Assembly (NCBI RefSeq): GCF_000429145.1
Contig: NZ_AUBH01000001.1
Span: 806,001-870,000 of the forward strand
Direction of reading: 5' to 3'
Length of the DNA stretch: 64,000 nucleotides
Origin: Aestuariibacter salexigens DSM 15300
Lineage (GTDB): Bacteria > Pseudomonadota > Gammaproteobacteria > Enterobacterales > Alteromonadaceae
Shown: positions 18,649-30,400 of the stretch, in pieces
Layout of the letters: each line of letters starts with the position of its first letter
How positions within the stretch are numbered: the stretch's first letter is position 1
Made by a program: the position numbers and the translations under genes
Notes under the pieces: model-generated
Database searches by the model: none
Told to the model about the DNA's origin: nothing
The model's input: the letters and a program-made list of their open reading frames with translations, nothing else

Positions 18649-20447
18649 TGTGTGTTCCCTTCACTAAATTGCATCCGATGTAACTGCGTGTAAGCGCCAT
18701 CAGGGTTGGCCAGCAGCTGCGTGTGAGTACCGCGCTCGATAATCTCACCCTTTTCTATGACCAGAATAATGTCTGCATTTTCAATCGTAGACAGACGATG
18801 CGCCACGACGATACTGGTGCAGTCCTTCTGTAACTGCTCCAACGCATCCTGAATTAAACGTTCGGATTCCGTATCCAGCGCCGACGTTGCCTCATCAAGA
18901 ATTAAAATGGGCGCATTGAGCAATAGCGCGCGGGCAATGGCGATGCGCTGACGCTGTCCACCGGAAAGCATCAGACCGTTTTCACCGATGACCGTATCCA
19001 GGCCGTCAGGCAGTTGCTCAATAAATTCATTAACGTGCGCCGTTGCCGCCGCTCGCTCTATATCGGCGCGGCTGACACGCTGCTCAGAACCATAAGCGAT
19101 ATTGTTGGCAATCGTGTCGTTAAACAGCGTAACGTGCTGCGACACCAATGCAAACTGACGACGTAAATCTTTCAAAGATACATTCTGTATAAGGGTGTCA
19201 TCTAAGGTAATGCTACCCTGCTGAGGATCGTAAAAGCGCGTGAGTAGACTTGATATTGTCGATTTACCGGAGCCAGAACGTCCCACCAGCGCAATCGTCT
19301 GACCAGGTTCACCAACAAAGCTGATATCGTTAAGCGCTGGCTGCTGCTTGCCAGGATAGGTAAAGGTCACGTTGTTAAAAGCAATACGACCCTCTGCCCT
19401 CTCCAGTGATGTGCTGCCGGTATCTGTCTCTTCTTGTCTGTCCAGCACGTCAAATACACTGGCACAGGCCGCCATACCGCGCTGGAATTCGTTATTTACG
19501 GTGGTGAGCTGCTTCAGGGGCTTGAGCAGCATTGTCATGCAAAACACCACGTTGGTGAACACGCCCGGGGTCAGATTGTCCACCGCACCTGGGACACTGG
19601 CGACAAACAGCACCACCGCCAGCGCAATCGACGCGATTACCTGAATAGTCGAGACGCTGAGGATTTGCGTTACCACCAGCTTCATTGTCTGCTGGCGGTT
19701 GAAGTTGTTCTTGCGTCTGAAACGCTCATCCTCAAGCTTCTGACCACCAAACATTAATACGACTTTGTGGCCCTTAATAACCTGCTCTACCGCACTGGTC
19801 AGATTCCCCATGGCCTGCTGGATATTGCGGCTTACCACACGAAAACGGCGGCTCACCTGCGACACAATCACCGCCACAAGAGGGCCGATCAGTAAAAAGA
19901 TGGCGGACAGTTGCCAACTGTAATAGAACATCACAATCAGCAGACCAATGACCAGCGCACCTTCTCTGACCAATGTTAGCAAGGCTTTTCCGGCGGCATT
20001 GGCGACCTGCTCGGTATCATAGGTCACTTTGCTGATGAGGTTACCGCTGGCATGGGTATCATGAAAACTAACGGGAAGATGAATGAATTTGTGAAACAGC
20101 TCCTGGCGCATACGCATGACGACCTGACTGCCAATCCACGACAAGGTGTAAGTGCCCAGAAAATTAAAAATACCGCGCAAAACAAATAGCGGCACAATCA
20201 ACATGGCTGCCAGACGCAGAAAATCAAATTGCTGATTACCCAGCGCTTCATCGATAAGGGGTTGCACCTGAGCAAGCACGAAGGCATCAACGGCGGAGTA
20301 ACCGATCATGCCGATAATCGCGACAACGAAAGCCGCTTTGTACGCTTTAAGGTATGTAGTGAAGCGTGAAAACAACGTCGGTGAAGACTGGCCTGAAGTG
20401 CTCAACGTTTTCGGTCTCAGTATCTCGTTATGAAAGCTGTTAGACAT
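18645..20447 (-). CDS. msbA: Lipid A export ATP-binding/permease protein
   Basis: A homodimeric ABC half-transporter that flips lipid A-core across the inner membrane. The 600-aa product has six N-terminal membrane helices (about residues 30-310). The ATPase domain follows, with Walker A ALVGRSGSGKSTI, Q-loop FALVSQHVTLF, signature LSGGQRQRIAIARA, Walker B ILILDEATSALD and the switch His in VAHRLSTI. The ORF has a TTG nine codons earlier, but the ATG giving MSNSFHNE is preferred. It lies between comEC and lpxK in the expected order. Confidence 0.96.
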   Translation of the reverse strand: MSNSFHNEILRPKTLSTSGQSSPTLFSRFTTYLKAYKAAFVVAIIGMIGYSAVDAFVLAQVQPLIDEALGNQQFDFLRLAAMLIVPLFVLRGIFNFLGTYTLSWIGSQVVMRMRQELFHKFIHLPVSFHDTHASGNLISKVTYDTEQVANAAGKALLTLVREGALVIGLLIVMFYYSWQLSAIFLLIGPLVAVIVSQVSRRFRVVSRNIQQAMGNLTSAVEQVIKGHKVVLMFGGQKLEDERFRRKNNFNRQQTMKLVVTQILSVSTIQVIASIALAVVLFVASVPGAVDNLTPGVFTNVVFCMTMLLKPLKQLTTVNNEFQRGMAACASVFDVLDRQEETDTGSTSLERAEGRIAFNNVTFTYPGKQQPALNDISFVGEPGQTIALVGRSGSGKSTISSLLTRFYDPQQGSITLDDTLIQNVSLKDLRRQFALVSQHVTLFNDTIANNIAYGSEQRVSRADIERAAATAHVNEFIEQLPDGLDTVIGENGLMLSGGQRQRIAIARALLLNAPILILDEATSALDTESERLIQDALEQLQKDCTSIVVAHRLSTIENADIILVIEKGEIIERGTHTQLLANPDGAYTQLHRMQFSEGNTH

Positions 20448-20493
20448 TGTACAGTCTGACAAGAAAATCCCCAACGTTCAGAGACATATTTCA

Positions 20494-22773
20494 TCATTGC
20501 GCTACGTTAACATACCAAAATGGAACTAAATCCTGTCGATAAGACTGCACAGCTAAGGGCGTTGTGGTTTTATAAGGCACGGTAATCCGGATCTGTCCGA
20601 GCAAAGACGTGCGATAATGCTGGACATCAAGCGCCTCATAACGAGCAACTACCCGTTGGCGGGGAAAGCCCCACCGATTGGCATAGCCCTGACTGAAGAT
20701 AACGTGATGTGGCTGCACCCACTCTAAAAAAGCCTTTGTGGACGACGTGTTACTGCCGTGATGAGGGGCGAGCAAGATGTCAGATTTAAGGCCCTTGCCG
20801 TAGTGACTGATAAGTTGCTTCTCACTGCTGCTTTCAATGTCGCCAGGCAGCAGAATACTGCGATAACCATCGGATATGCGTATCACACAGGAGCCGTCGT
20901 TTTCAGAGCCCTCAAAACCTTCTGGCGGCCATAACGCCTCTATCTGCAATTGTTGCCATTGCCATACTTTGCCCTGCTGACATCCTTTTGCGCTTGTCAG
21001 CAGTTGCTTTGCCGTCATCTGAGACAATAATGTATCAACGCTGCCAGCATGATCGTTATCAGCGTGGCTGATAAAAACAAAGTCCAGGTGCTCGATACCC
21101 TGCCCGCGTAAATACGGGAGTAACGCAGCATCGGCCATATTAAATCCACTCGGATATCGAGCCCCCACATCATAAACGAGTGCTCGTTTATCCTGCTGTA
21201 CCACCACTGCCAGCCCCTGCCCCACATCCATCACATTGATCTGCCAGTGCGGTGCACGCGGGCTCAGCAAAACAGTAAGTAATGGTGTAAACAGCAGCCA
21301 TGTCCAGCGCGTAATTTTTATGGGTAATGTCAGTAATACCAGTGCGAGCAAAGCGAACAACCATGCGCTTAGAAGTATAGATGGTATGGATAGGGCGCTA
21401 AAGGGCAGCACATCAATTAGGCGCAAGCCGTGCATAAACTGCGCAAACGTCCAGTTAAGGGCGGTCAATAGCGGTTCAGCGTGATCGGGACTAACGGACA
21501 ATACGCTGAGCGATAGCAGCGTGAATGGCAACATCACAAAAGTAAACAATGGGACGGCGATGAGATTGACGATGATCCCAGCGACCGAAACAAGCTGGAA
21601 TTGCCAGGCCACGATCGGCAGCAGCATCACACTCAAAATAATCTGCAGTCTTATTAGCGGACGCCAGCGTTGCAGCACGCCATCGCCTTGTGACTGCGGC
21701 CAGCGCCACAGGCTCCACAGAATGATAAATACAGCGCTCAGACTCAGCCACAAACTGATACTTAACAGGGCAAGCGGCGCGACAATCAACATGCTGCACA
21801 TCAGTATCAACAGCAGGCGCGGAGCACGCCAGTGTTTGCGATAGCGCACTATTCCGAACGCGATGGCAATACCCAGCCACGCGCGGGTGACCGGTATCGC
21901 AAATCCAGAGAGATAGGCATAGCCTGCGCAGCAAAGCAGCACGAATAAAGCAGAATTGTCAATCAGATTATGTTGCGTTCTGCCCACTCTGGCTTGCCAC
22001 ATGCCACATAGCGCCACAAACAACCAGTAGCTCAACAACGCGACCATAGTCAGGTGCAGACCGGATATTGCAATAAGATGGGATACGCCCATGTGCTGAA
22101 TAAGCGCCATATCCTCTCCGTCTAACCAGCCCCGGTAACCTATCCCAAGTGCGGCAATCAGATCTTTATGGCTAAGACTTTGTTGCGCAAGCATGTCCAG
22201 TAACGCCTGTCGGATGGTCGGACTATGCGATTCTACGCGGTTATAAACAGAGTCTTTAACGTAGCCGGTTGCAGTAATTCCCTTGCTTAGCAGCCAGCTC
22301 TGATAATTAAACGCATGCAGGTTGCTCAGGCCATGGGGTGGCTTAAGTTTCACTTCAAGTCTGACGGTCTGGCCCTGTTTAACACGCCATTGCGGGTGGT
22401 ACCATCGCAAACGTATGCGCATATTGTTGAACAAAGGTTCAGATACTGACGAGGTTGCTATGTCAAATGTGACAGGTGCTCTATTATCCACCACCGATGT
22501 GACCTGTCCCGTCACGACGACTGGTTGTCGCAAATTTACAACTGAGCGTTGCAAGTGATACTGCCAATGCCCTACACTCGCAATCCAGATTACACCCAGT
22601 AATAATCCCGAAACGCTTGCCTGACAGGGAAATCGCAGTACACTTAACGCACTCGCAAGAGCAACGATAAGTGCTATCGCAAGTACTGGAATAGCAGGTA
22701 AGTGTGGCCAGGTTAAGGCGCTTACACTGCCAATAACAAAGCCGACCATCCATTGGTCAATCGTCGTCAGCAT
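20494..22773 (-). CDS. comEC: ComEC/Rec2 family DNA internalisation protein
   Basis: A 759-aa polytopic membrane protein. The N-terminal DUF4131-type region is followed by the Competence domain (LIAISGLHLTMVALLSY, then GFAIPVTRAWLGIA). The C-terminal metallo-beta-lactamase-like domain has INVMDVGQGLAVVV, FISHADNDHAGSVDTL, LLPGDIE and LLAPHHGSNTSST. In competent bacteria it carries single-stranded DNA across the inner membrane. The MBL metal ligands look intact, which suggests a functional nuclease domain. It is divergent from the DUF2062 gene by 34 bp and upstream of msbA; this order is widely conserved. Confidence 0.94.
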   Translation of the reverse strand: MLTTIDQWMVGFVIGSVSALTWPHLPAIPVLAIALIVALASALSVLRFPCQASVSGLLLGVIWIASVGHWQYHLQRSVVNLRQPVVVTGQVTSVVDNRAPVTFDIATSSVSEPLFNNMRIRLRWYHPQWRVKQGQTVRLEVKLKPPHGLSNLHAFNYQSWLLSKGITATGYVKDSVYNRVESHSPTIRQALLDMLAQQSLSHKDLIAALGIGYRGWLDGEDMALIQHMGVSHLIAISGLHLTMVALLSYWLFVALCGMWQARVGRTQHNLIDNSALFVLLCCAGYAYLSGFAIPVTRAWLGIAIAFGIVRYRKHWRAPRLLLILMCSMLIVAPLALLSISLWLSLSAVFIILWSLWRWPQSQGDGVLQRWRPLIRLQIILSVMLLPIVAWQFQLVSVAGIIVNLIAVPLFTFVMLPFTLLSLSVLSVSPDHAEPLLTALNWTFAQFMHGLRLIDVLPFSALSIPSILLSAWLFALLALVLLTLPIKITRWTWLLFTPLLTVLLSPRAPHWQINVMDVGQGLAVVVQQDKRALVYDVGARYPSGFNMADAALLPYLRGQGIEHLDFVFISHADNDHAGSVDTLLSQMTAKQLLTSAKGCQQGKVWQWQQLQIEALWPPEGFEGSENDGSCVIRISDGYRSILLPGDIESSSEKQLISHYGKGLKSDILLAPHHGSNTSSTKAFLEWVQPHHVIFSQGYANRWGFPRQRVVARYEALDVQHYRTSLLGQIRITVPYKTTTPLAVQSYRQDLVPFWYVNVAQ

Positions 22774-22807
22774 TCCGTTGCCTGATTAAAAATTAGTATT
22801 AAGCTGT

Positions 22808-23341
22808 ATGGCTAAAAAGATTATTAAACGATTTTTGCCGGATCATCAAACAATAAAAAAACATCGATACCTGTCGGTGTTTGGCAAATTGCTTCATGAT
22901 CCCAACCTTTGGCACCTAAATCGCAAATCTGCTGCGGGTGCGTTCGGTATTGGATTGTTTTTTGCTTTTTGGCCCGTACCGTTTCAAATGTGGCTGTCGG
23001 CGGCGTTGGCCATTCCGCTACGTGTCAACTTGCCGCTTTCTGTGGCCACCGTGTGGATCACCAACCCATTTACCATGCCGCCTATCTTCTATGGTGCCTA
23101 CAAAGTCGGCGTGTTGCTGCTCGGAACGCCACATCGGGAGTTTAGTTTTGAGTTGAGTTGGACCTGGCTAATGGAAAGTGTCGGTACCATTGGGCCGGCT
23201 TTTTTACTCGGCTGTCTGGTGTGCGGCATGGCTTTTGGACTCGCCGGCTACCTGTCACTGAACTGGTTATGGCGCTTCTCAGTCAGAAAAGCCTGGCAAG
23301 CCAGGCTGTTAAAACGTCAGCGAAAACTGTCCGCGCCTTGA
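22808..23341 (+). CDS. DUF2062 domain-containing membrane protein
   Basis: A 177-aa protein with the DUF2062 pattern. A basic N-terminus and LWHLNRKSAAGAFGIGLFFAFWPVPFQM are followed by WITNPFTMPPIFYGAYKVG and two further membrane segments. The function of the family is unknown. It sits divergent from comEC, the usual neighbour in gammaproteobacteria, and its 3' end faces ligA with a 10-bp gap. Confidence 0.9.
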   Translation: MAKKIIKRFLPDHQTIKKHRYLSVFGKLLHDPNLWHLNRKSAAGAFGIGLFFAFWPVPFQMWLSAALAIPLRVNLPLSVATVWITNPFTMPPIFYGAYKVGVLLLGTPHREFSFELSWTWLMESVGTIGPAFLLGCLVCGMAFGLAGYLSLNWLWRFSVRKAWQARLLKRQRKLSAP

Positions 23342-23351
23342 TATTAAAGGG

Positions 23352-25409
<2,058 letters not shown>

Positions 25410-25431
25410 TCACGAATCGCGGTTCGGTACG

Positions 25432-26739
25432 CTACCCTCGATTGCGCTGTATCATGCGCTGGCGTTCAAACTCACGAATTTTTTCTACATATTGCTGCAG
25501 GCTTTGCTTGGTGAGCATGCTGCGGGTGCCATCCAGCACCTGTGCACCAAATTCATCGGCAATTTTTCTGGCCGCGTTGTGCATCATATTGAAGACCTGA
25601 TGAGGGTCACCCTCAATCGGCAGGATCATAAACAGTGATATACCCTGCGTGGTAAAGTTTTCCAGATTATCAATATCAAACACGCCGGGCTTGAACATAT
25701 TGGCCAGGCTGAAGAGTACCGGCCCCTTGCCATTGCTGTTGACATGACGATGGAAGATATCCTGATCGCCAAACTTAAAACCTAAAGTCAGCAGCATAGG
25801 CAACAGTGCCGCACCTGATATTGGCTTGTCGTCTGGTGCTTTGACGCTCAGTACCAGCACTTCCTGCTGTACGTCTGCGCTGGAAATGGCTGCGCCGGCA
25901 TCTGTCGACGTGTCTGTTTCTGGTTCGTCTAGTTCCATTACAGGCTGCTCATCAAAATCAATGCGCATTTGATCTTCGCCGAAATTAGGCTCTTTTCGGG
26001 ACGCTTTCGTCTTCTTTCGCGGTTTATTGCGTGCCACCAGGCGTCTTGCCTGCTCAGCCAATCCCGGCTTTTGCGCCTCCTCAGCGTGTGATTCAGACTC
26101 TGTCACAGTCTGTTTTGGTGCCGTTTTAGGCGTCTGTGCAGGCTCTTGGTCAGCCGCAGCGGGCAGTGACACGTCACCTGCGTCAGTAGATGCAGCCGCC
26201 TGGTCTGACCGAGACTGTTTTAATAATGAAGGGGGTGGCTCTGGAACTGATACAGACTCGTCCGCTTGCACTTTGGACGGCGCCGGACGAGATTCGGACA
26301 CCATATGGGGTTTGGGATTAGTGACCACGGAACCATACAGGTTCTGAGGTGGTTCTGTTATCTTACTGGTTTGTTTATCAGCATTGTCATCTGGTGCAGC
26401 TGATGCATTTTCTTGCTGTCCGCTGTTTTCATCTGACACATCACGCTCAGTCGGCTTGGACACCACCCGCACCGGCCCCAGTCCTAATTCATCGAAACCG
26501 GGTTCGCGTCGTTCAGTGGTCTTTGACAGTGCTTCTTCCTCGACCGCAAACAAGGTGTCATCGTCAGCGGCCTCCCACTCTTCAACGTCTTCGTCGTCCT
26601 GTTGCCAGTCACGAGGCTCCAAACGGGCCTTACTGCTGTCATTCGCTTTATTTTTGCGAATACTCCACAGCCCGTGCGCGAGGATAGCCAGAATAAGGCA
26701 CCCTCCCATAATCAGTAGCGAAAGACGTAATTCTTCCAT
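25432..26739 (-). CDS. zipA: Cell division protein ZipA
   Basis: A bitopic division protein that tethers FtsZ to the membrane. An N-terminal membrane helix (LRLSLLIMGGCLILAILAHGLW) is followed by a long, low-complexity Pro/Ala/Glu/Ser-rich linker (about residues 35-290). The C-terminal FtsZ-binding domain has VLVLSVKAPDDKPISG, FGDQDIFHRH and FSLANMFKPGVFDIDNLENFTTQGISLFM. At 435 aa it is longer than E. coli ZipA (328) because of the linker. It lies about 20 bp after smc; the smc-zipA-ligA order is conserved. Confidence 0.95.
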   Translation of the reverse strand: MEELRLSLLIMGGCLILAILAHGLWSIRKNKANDSSKARLEPRDWQQDDEDVEEWEAADDDTLFAVEEEALSKTTERREPGFDELGLGPVRVVSKPTERDVSDENSGQQENASAAPDDNADKQTSKITEPPQNLYGSVVTNPKPHMVSESRPAPSKVQADESVSVPEPPPSLLKQSRSDQAAASTDAGDVSLPAAADQEPAQTPKTAPKQTVTESESHAEEAQKPGLAEQARRLVARNKPRKKTKASRKEPNFGEDQMRIDFDEQPVMELDEPETDTSTDAGAAISSADVQQEVLVLSVKAPDDKPISGAALLPMLLTLGFKFGDQDIFHRHVNSNGKGPVLFSLANMFKPGVFDIDNLENFTTQGISLFMILPIEGDPHQVFNMMHNAARKIADEFGAQVLDGTRSMLTKQSLQQYVEKIREFERQRMIQRNRG

Positions 26740-26760
26740 CGGATTTCTCTTTACCCTTTA

Positions 26761-29700
26761 TTATGCTGACGCAATGGCCACTGCTTCTTCTACGTCCACT
26801 GCAACCATGCGTGACACGCCAGGCTCAGCCATGGTCACGCCGGTCAGGTGAGAAGCCATTTCCATCGCGATTTTATTGTGGGTGATGTAAATAAACTGCA
26901 CCGATTTCGACATTTCAGACACCAGCTTACAGAACCTGCCAACGTTAGCATCATCCAGAGGCGCGTCGACCTCATCAAGCAGGCAAAACGGCGCTGGGTT
27001 GAGTCTGAAAATCGCAAACACTAATGATAATGCGGTCAGTGCTTTTTCTCCACCGCTTAACAGATGGATTGTGCTGTTTTTCTTACCAGGTGGCCGGGCC
27101 ATGATGGTAACACCGGTCTCCAGTAAGTCATCATCCGTCAGCTCCAGATAGGCAGCACCGCCACCAAACACTTTCGGGAACAACATCTTAAGATCATCGT
27201 TAACCTGATCATACGTGGCTTTGAAGCGACTGCGAGTTTCTTTGTCTATTTTTCTGATGGCACTTTCCAGCGTGTCCATCGCCGCCACCAAATCCTGATT
27301 TTGCTCATCGAGATGCTGTTTACGCTGTGACTGAATTTCGTACTCCTCAACTGCGGCCAGGTTGACTGCCCCAAGCCTTGATATAGACGCCGTGGTCTTC
27401 TCCAGGCGCTGCTGGGTGTCCTTTTCATCACTGTCCTGTGGAAGCGTTTCCAAAATCGGTTTGAGCGACTGTCCGCTTTCCTGCAGCTGCTCAAGCACTG
27501 CATTGGCCCTGACTTTAGCGCCCTCACTTTCCAGTCTGGTTGCTTCCAGTTCTGCACGCATCTGCTCTATTTGCACCTGCACGCTTTGCTGGCCTTTTTG
27601 TGCATCGTTAAGCAATTTTTCCACATCAGCCAATTCATCGCTTAGACGGCTTTGTTGTCCCTCAAGTTCCACCCGCTGTTGCAGGTATATTTCAAGCTGC
27701 TGAGCTTGTTCTTCTAAAGGCATGGTAAGCTCTTCAAGCTCCTCACGCAGCTGCTTTTGACGCTGTGTTATCTCGTCAAGCTGCTGACGCTGACGACGGG
27801 CACCCTCAGTGGCGGCTTCAAACTGTGCCTGGGTTGATTGCAGCGCCAGTGCAAGCTGATGGTTTTTCTCCGTCAGCGCATCTACTTGTGAGCGTTTTTC
27901 CATCAGCTGCTGCTGGGCAGCGTCACGCTCTGAATGTTGCTGGCGTTGTTCACTTTCCTGCTCAAGCAGCTGCATCTCCAGCTCCTCAACCTGAGCAGTG
28001 ACATCTTCAAGCTGCTCCTGTTCGATATGCAAACGTTCACGCTGCTTATCAAGCTCCTGCATGATTCGTTGTTGGCGGCTTGAGGATTGCTCGACCTGCA
28101 TCTGTAGTAAACTGACTTTATTCTGGATCTGCGTGACCGCCTGTTCAGCATGCTTACTTGCCTGGTGGCTGTCCTGCCACTGCTGATGGGCCTCTTCAGT
28201 CACCATCTGCTGCTGCGCGATAAGCTGATTGTGCTGTTCAATCTCACTCTCCAGCTGCTGCAGTGACTTACGCAGCTGCTTTATTTGCGTCGCTCGCTGC
28301 AACTGTCCCTTTTGCTGTTGGCGTACACCTTTAATCAGCCAGCCCTGGCCACGCCATACGCCATTTTTTTCTAACACACTATGATTATCAGGTAACGTAT
28401 CTAGCAGGCTAACGGCGTGCTGCTCATCTTCAGCCAGTAAAACCGTATTAAAAAATGCCGGTACGCTGTCATTGGTGCAAAGAGTGGCCAGACTGTTGTC
28501 CCGTTTATGAGTGACAAATTGCCAATCCAATAATAGCTGACTGCCCTCTGGCAGCCTATTTACATCATCTATCACAGACGCATCAGAAACCATCAGTGAC
28601 TGTTGCCAATGCTGTAAAACCACTTCAAACAAGGCTTCGCTTCCGGAAACAAACTGGAGTAATTTCCACAATGGTTGAGCGCTAATATTGTGCGCTTTCA
28701 GCACATCGTCCAGGGAACTGCCAGCCGATTGCGTTTGTACGCTCTCCAGTGCAGCAAGCTGTGCATGCTGCTTTTGCTGTTCGGCAACATCGCTGGCGCA
28801 GTCACGTTTCATCTCATCCAGTTTGCTGTTGGCTGCATTATATTGCGCCATTAACGCCTGTTCATGCTGCTGCGCCTGCTGCTGTTGCTCTAGCACCTGT
28901 TGTTGATGTTCCAGCAGAGTATCAAGCTGGGCGCTGAGCTGATCGTGCTCCAACTCGTTCTTTTCCTGCTCAAGTTCACTGATACGCTGCTGGGTGCGCA
29001 TCTGCATATTCATGGTCGACTGTATTTGGCTATGACAGGTTTGCACCCGCTGTTTGAGGTCGTTATAGCGCTGCTCTTTCTCACGCCACAGCTGCTGGTT
29101 GCGCTGCGCCATGTCTTCGTGCTCCTGAAGCGCCATCTGAGCCGCTTCAAGTGACGCCTGCAGTAATTCCTGCTCCGGTCTGATGGTTTCTAACCTGTCC
29201 CTGAGTTCCTGCTCCAGCAGGTCATCATGTTCTATCTGCTCCTGCGCGCGCTGTTTACGCTGCTGTAATTCATCTAACTCAGCATCGATACGTTGACGAC
29301 GCTGGCGTGCATGTAACTGGTTTTGCTCGAGGCGGGTAATATCATTGCCTACCGTGAAGTACTGGCGCTGCAGATCATCAAGTTGCTGTTTGAGATCCTG
29401 CTGTTTTTCTCGATAAGTGGTAATGCCACGCTCATCGCCACGCTGTTTAGCAATAAAGGCATCAATATCAGCCTGTTGTTGCGCAAGTTTGTTTTCCAGC
29501 GCTTCTATCTGGGTTGAATGCTTGAGCCATCTGATGGCAGCCAGTTCGCCTTTCAACTGGCGTTCGGCTGCTTTGAGCTCTTTGAATCGTCTGGCTGCTG
29601 CAGCCTGACGTTGTAATTTATCCAGTTGCTGTCCAAGCTCACTGCGCACATCTTCGAGACGCTCAAGGTTTTCTTTGGTATGTCTTATACGGTTTTCTGT

Positions 29701-30237
29701 TTCGCGACGGCGCTCCTTGTATTTGGATATACCTGCTGCTTCTTCGATAAAAACCCTTAACTCCTGAGGTTTGGATTCAATCAGGCGGGAAATCATGCCC
29801 TGCTCAATAATCGCGTAACTGCGCGGTCCTAACCCCGTACCAAGAAACAGGTCGGTGACATCACGGCGTCGGCAGCGGCTGTTATTGAGAAGGTAATTTG
29901 ACTGTCCATCACGGGTGACTACCCGCTTTACTGACAGTTCGTTGTAGTTGGCATATTCGCCCTGAATCCGTCCCGAGCTATTATCAAATACCAGCTCCAC
30001 ACTGCACTGCGACACCGGCTTTCTGGCTGATGAGCCGTTAAAGATGACGTCCGTCATGGCATCGCCGCGCAAATTTTTAGCGGAACTTTCGCCCAACACC
30101 CAGCGTACTGCATCGATGACATTGGATTTGCCACAGCCGTTAGGCCCCACGATGGCCGTCATATCGTCAGGAAAGGGGATCGAGGTCGGATCGACGAACG
30201 ACTTGAATCCAGCCAGTTTAATTCGTTTAAGGCGCAT
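26761..30237 (-). CDS. smc: Chromosome segregation protein SMC
   Basis: An SMC ATPase that forms the core of the Smc-ScpAB condensin. The 1158-aa product has an N-terminal Walker A head (IVGPNGCGKSNVIDAVRWVLGESS). Two long Gln/Glu-rich coiled coils (roughly 170-500 and 670-1000) flank a hinge. The C-terminal head has LLSGGEKALTALSLVFAI and Walker B PFCLLDEVDAPLDD. This lineage uses Smc rather than MukBEF. The coiled coils are extremely Gln-rich, and their antisense strand creates many spurious Ser- or Leu-rich ORFs. It has its own predicted promoter and leads the smc-zipA-ligA run. Confidence 0.97.
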   Translation of the reverse strand: MRLKRIKLAGFKSFVDPTSIPFPDDMTAIVGPNGCGKSNVIDAVRWVLGESSAKNLRGDAMTDVIFNGSSARKPVSQCSVELVFDNSSGRIQGEYANYNELSVKRVVTRDGQSNYLLNNSRCRRRDVTDLFLGTGLGPRSYAIIEQGMISRLIESKPQELRVFIEEAAGISKYKERRRETENRIRHTKENLERLEDVRSELGQQLDKLQRQAAAARRFKELKAAERQLKGELAAIRWLKHSTQIEALENKLAQQQADIDAFIAKQRGDERGITTYREKQQDLKQQLDDLQRQYFTVGNDITRLEQNQLHARQRRQRIDAELDELQQRKQRAQEQIEHDDLLEQELRDRLETIRPEQELLQASLEAAQMALQEHEDMAQRNQQLWREKEQRYNDLKQRVQTCHSQIQSTMNMQMRTQQRISELEQEKNELEHDQLSAQLDTLLEHQQQVLEQQQQAQQHEQALMAQYNAANSKLDEMKRDCASDVAEQQKQHAQLAALESVQTQSAGSSLDDVLKAHNISAQPLWKLLQFVSGSEALFEVVLQHWQQSLMVSDASVIDDVNRLPEGSQLLLDWQFVTHKRDNSLATLCTNDSVPAFFNTVLLAEDEQHAVSLLDTLPDNHSVLEKNGVWRGQGWLIKGVRQQQKGQLQRATQIKQLRKSLQQLESEIEQHNQLIAQQQMVTEEAHQQWQDSHQASKHAEQAVTQIQNKVSLLQMQVEQSSSRQQRIMQELDKQRERLHIEQEQLEDVTAQVEELEMQLLEQESEQRQQHSERDAAQQQLMEKRSQVDALTEKNHQLALALQSTQAQFEAATEGARRQRQQLDEITQRQKQLREELEELTMPLEEQAQQLEIYLQQRVELEGQQSRLSDELADVEKLLNDAQKGQQSVQVQIEQMRAELEATRLESEGAKVRANAVLEQLQESGQSLKPILETLPQDSDEKDTQQRLEKTTASISRLGAVNLAAVEEYEIQSQRKQHLDEQNQDLVAAMDTLESAIRKIDKETRSRFKATYDQVNDDLKMLFPKVFGGGAAYLELTDDDLLETGVTIMARPPGKKNSTIHLLSGGEKALTALSLVFAIFRLNPAPFCLLDEVDAPLDDANVGRFCKLVSEMSKSVQFIYITHNKIAMEMASHLTGVTMAEPGVSRMVAVDVEEAVAIASA

Positions 30238-30294
30238 GCAGCTTTGAGGTTAGCGCGGGCTTGAAGCCAACATTATGATTATTATGTTATTCAG

Positions 30295-30323
30295 AATGTA
30301 TCAAAACTCATCAAGTGTAACAA
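30295..30323 (-). promoter_or_regulatory. Predicted sigma-70 promoter for smc
   Basis: On the minus strand TTGTTA (30318-30323), a 17-bp spacer and TACATT (30295-30300), about 58 bp before the smc ATG. Consensus-based prediction. Confidence 0.45.
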
Positions 30324-30330
30324 TTGGCGT

Positions 30331-30359
30331 TTTTCAACCATGGTATTGGTTCGTATAAT
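30331..30359 (+). promoter_or_regulatory. Predicted sigma-70 promoter for cysZ
   Basis: A perfect TATAAT at 30354-30359 with a weak TTTTCA at 17-bp spacing, 42 bp before the cysZ ATG. Confidence 0.5.
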
Positions 30360-30400
30360 GCGGGTAATACGTTTTTCGCGCACAACAAAAACAGGTGACT

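Noticed and set aside
26027-26851. Ser/Ala-rich ORFs opposite zipA
   Set aside because: Antisense of the low-complexity ZipA linker; biased composition and no independent coding evidence.
27362-29608. Long Ser-, Cys- or Leu-rich ORFs opposite smc
   Set aside because: They are antisense to the Gln/Glu-rich coiled coils of SMC, which produce low-complexity open frames; no ribosome binding sites or family features.
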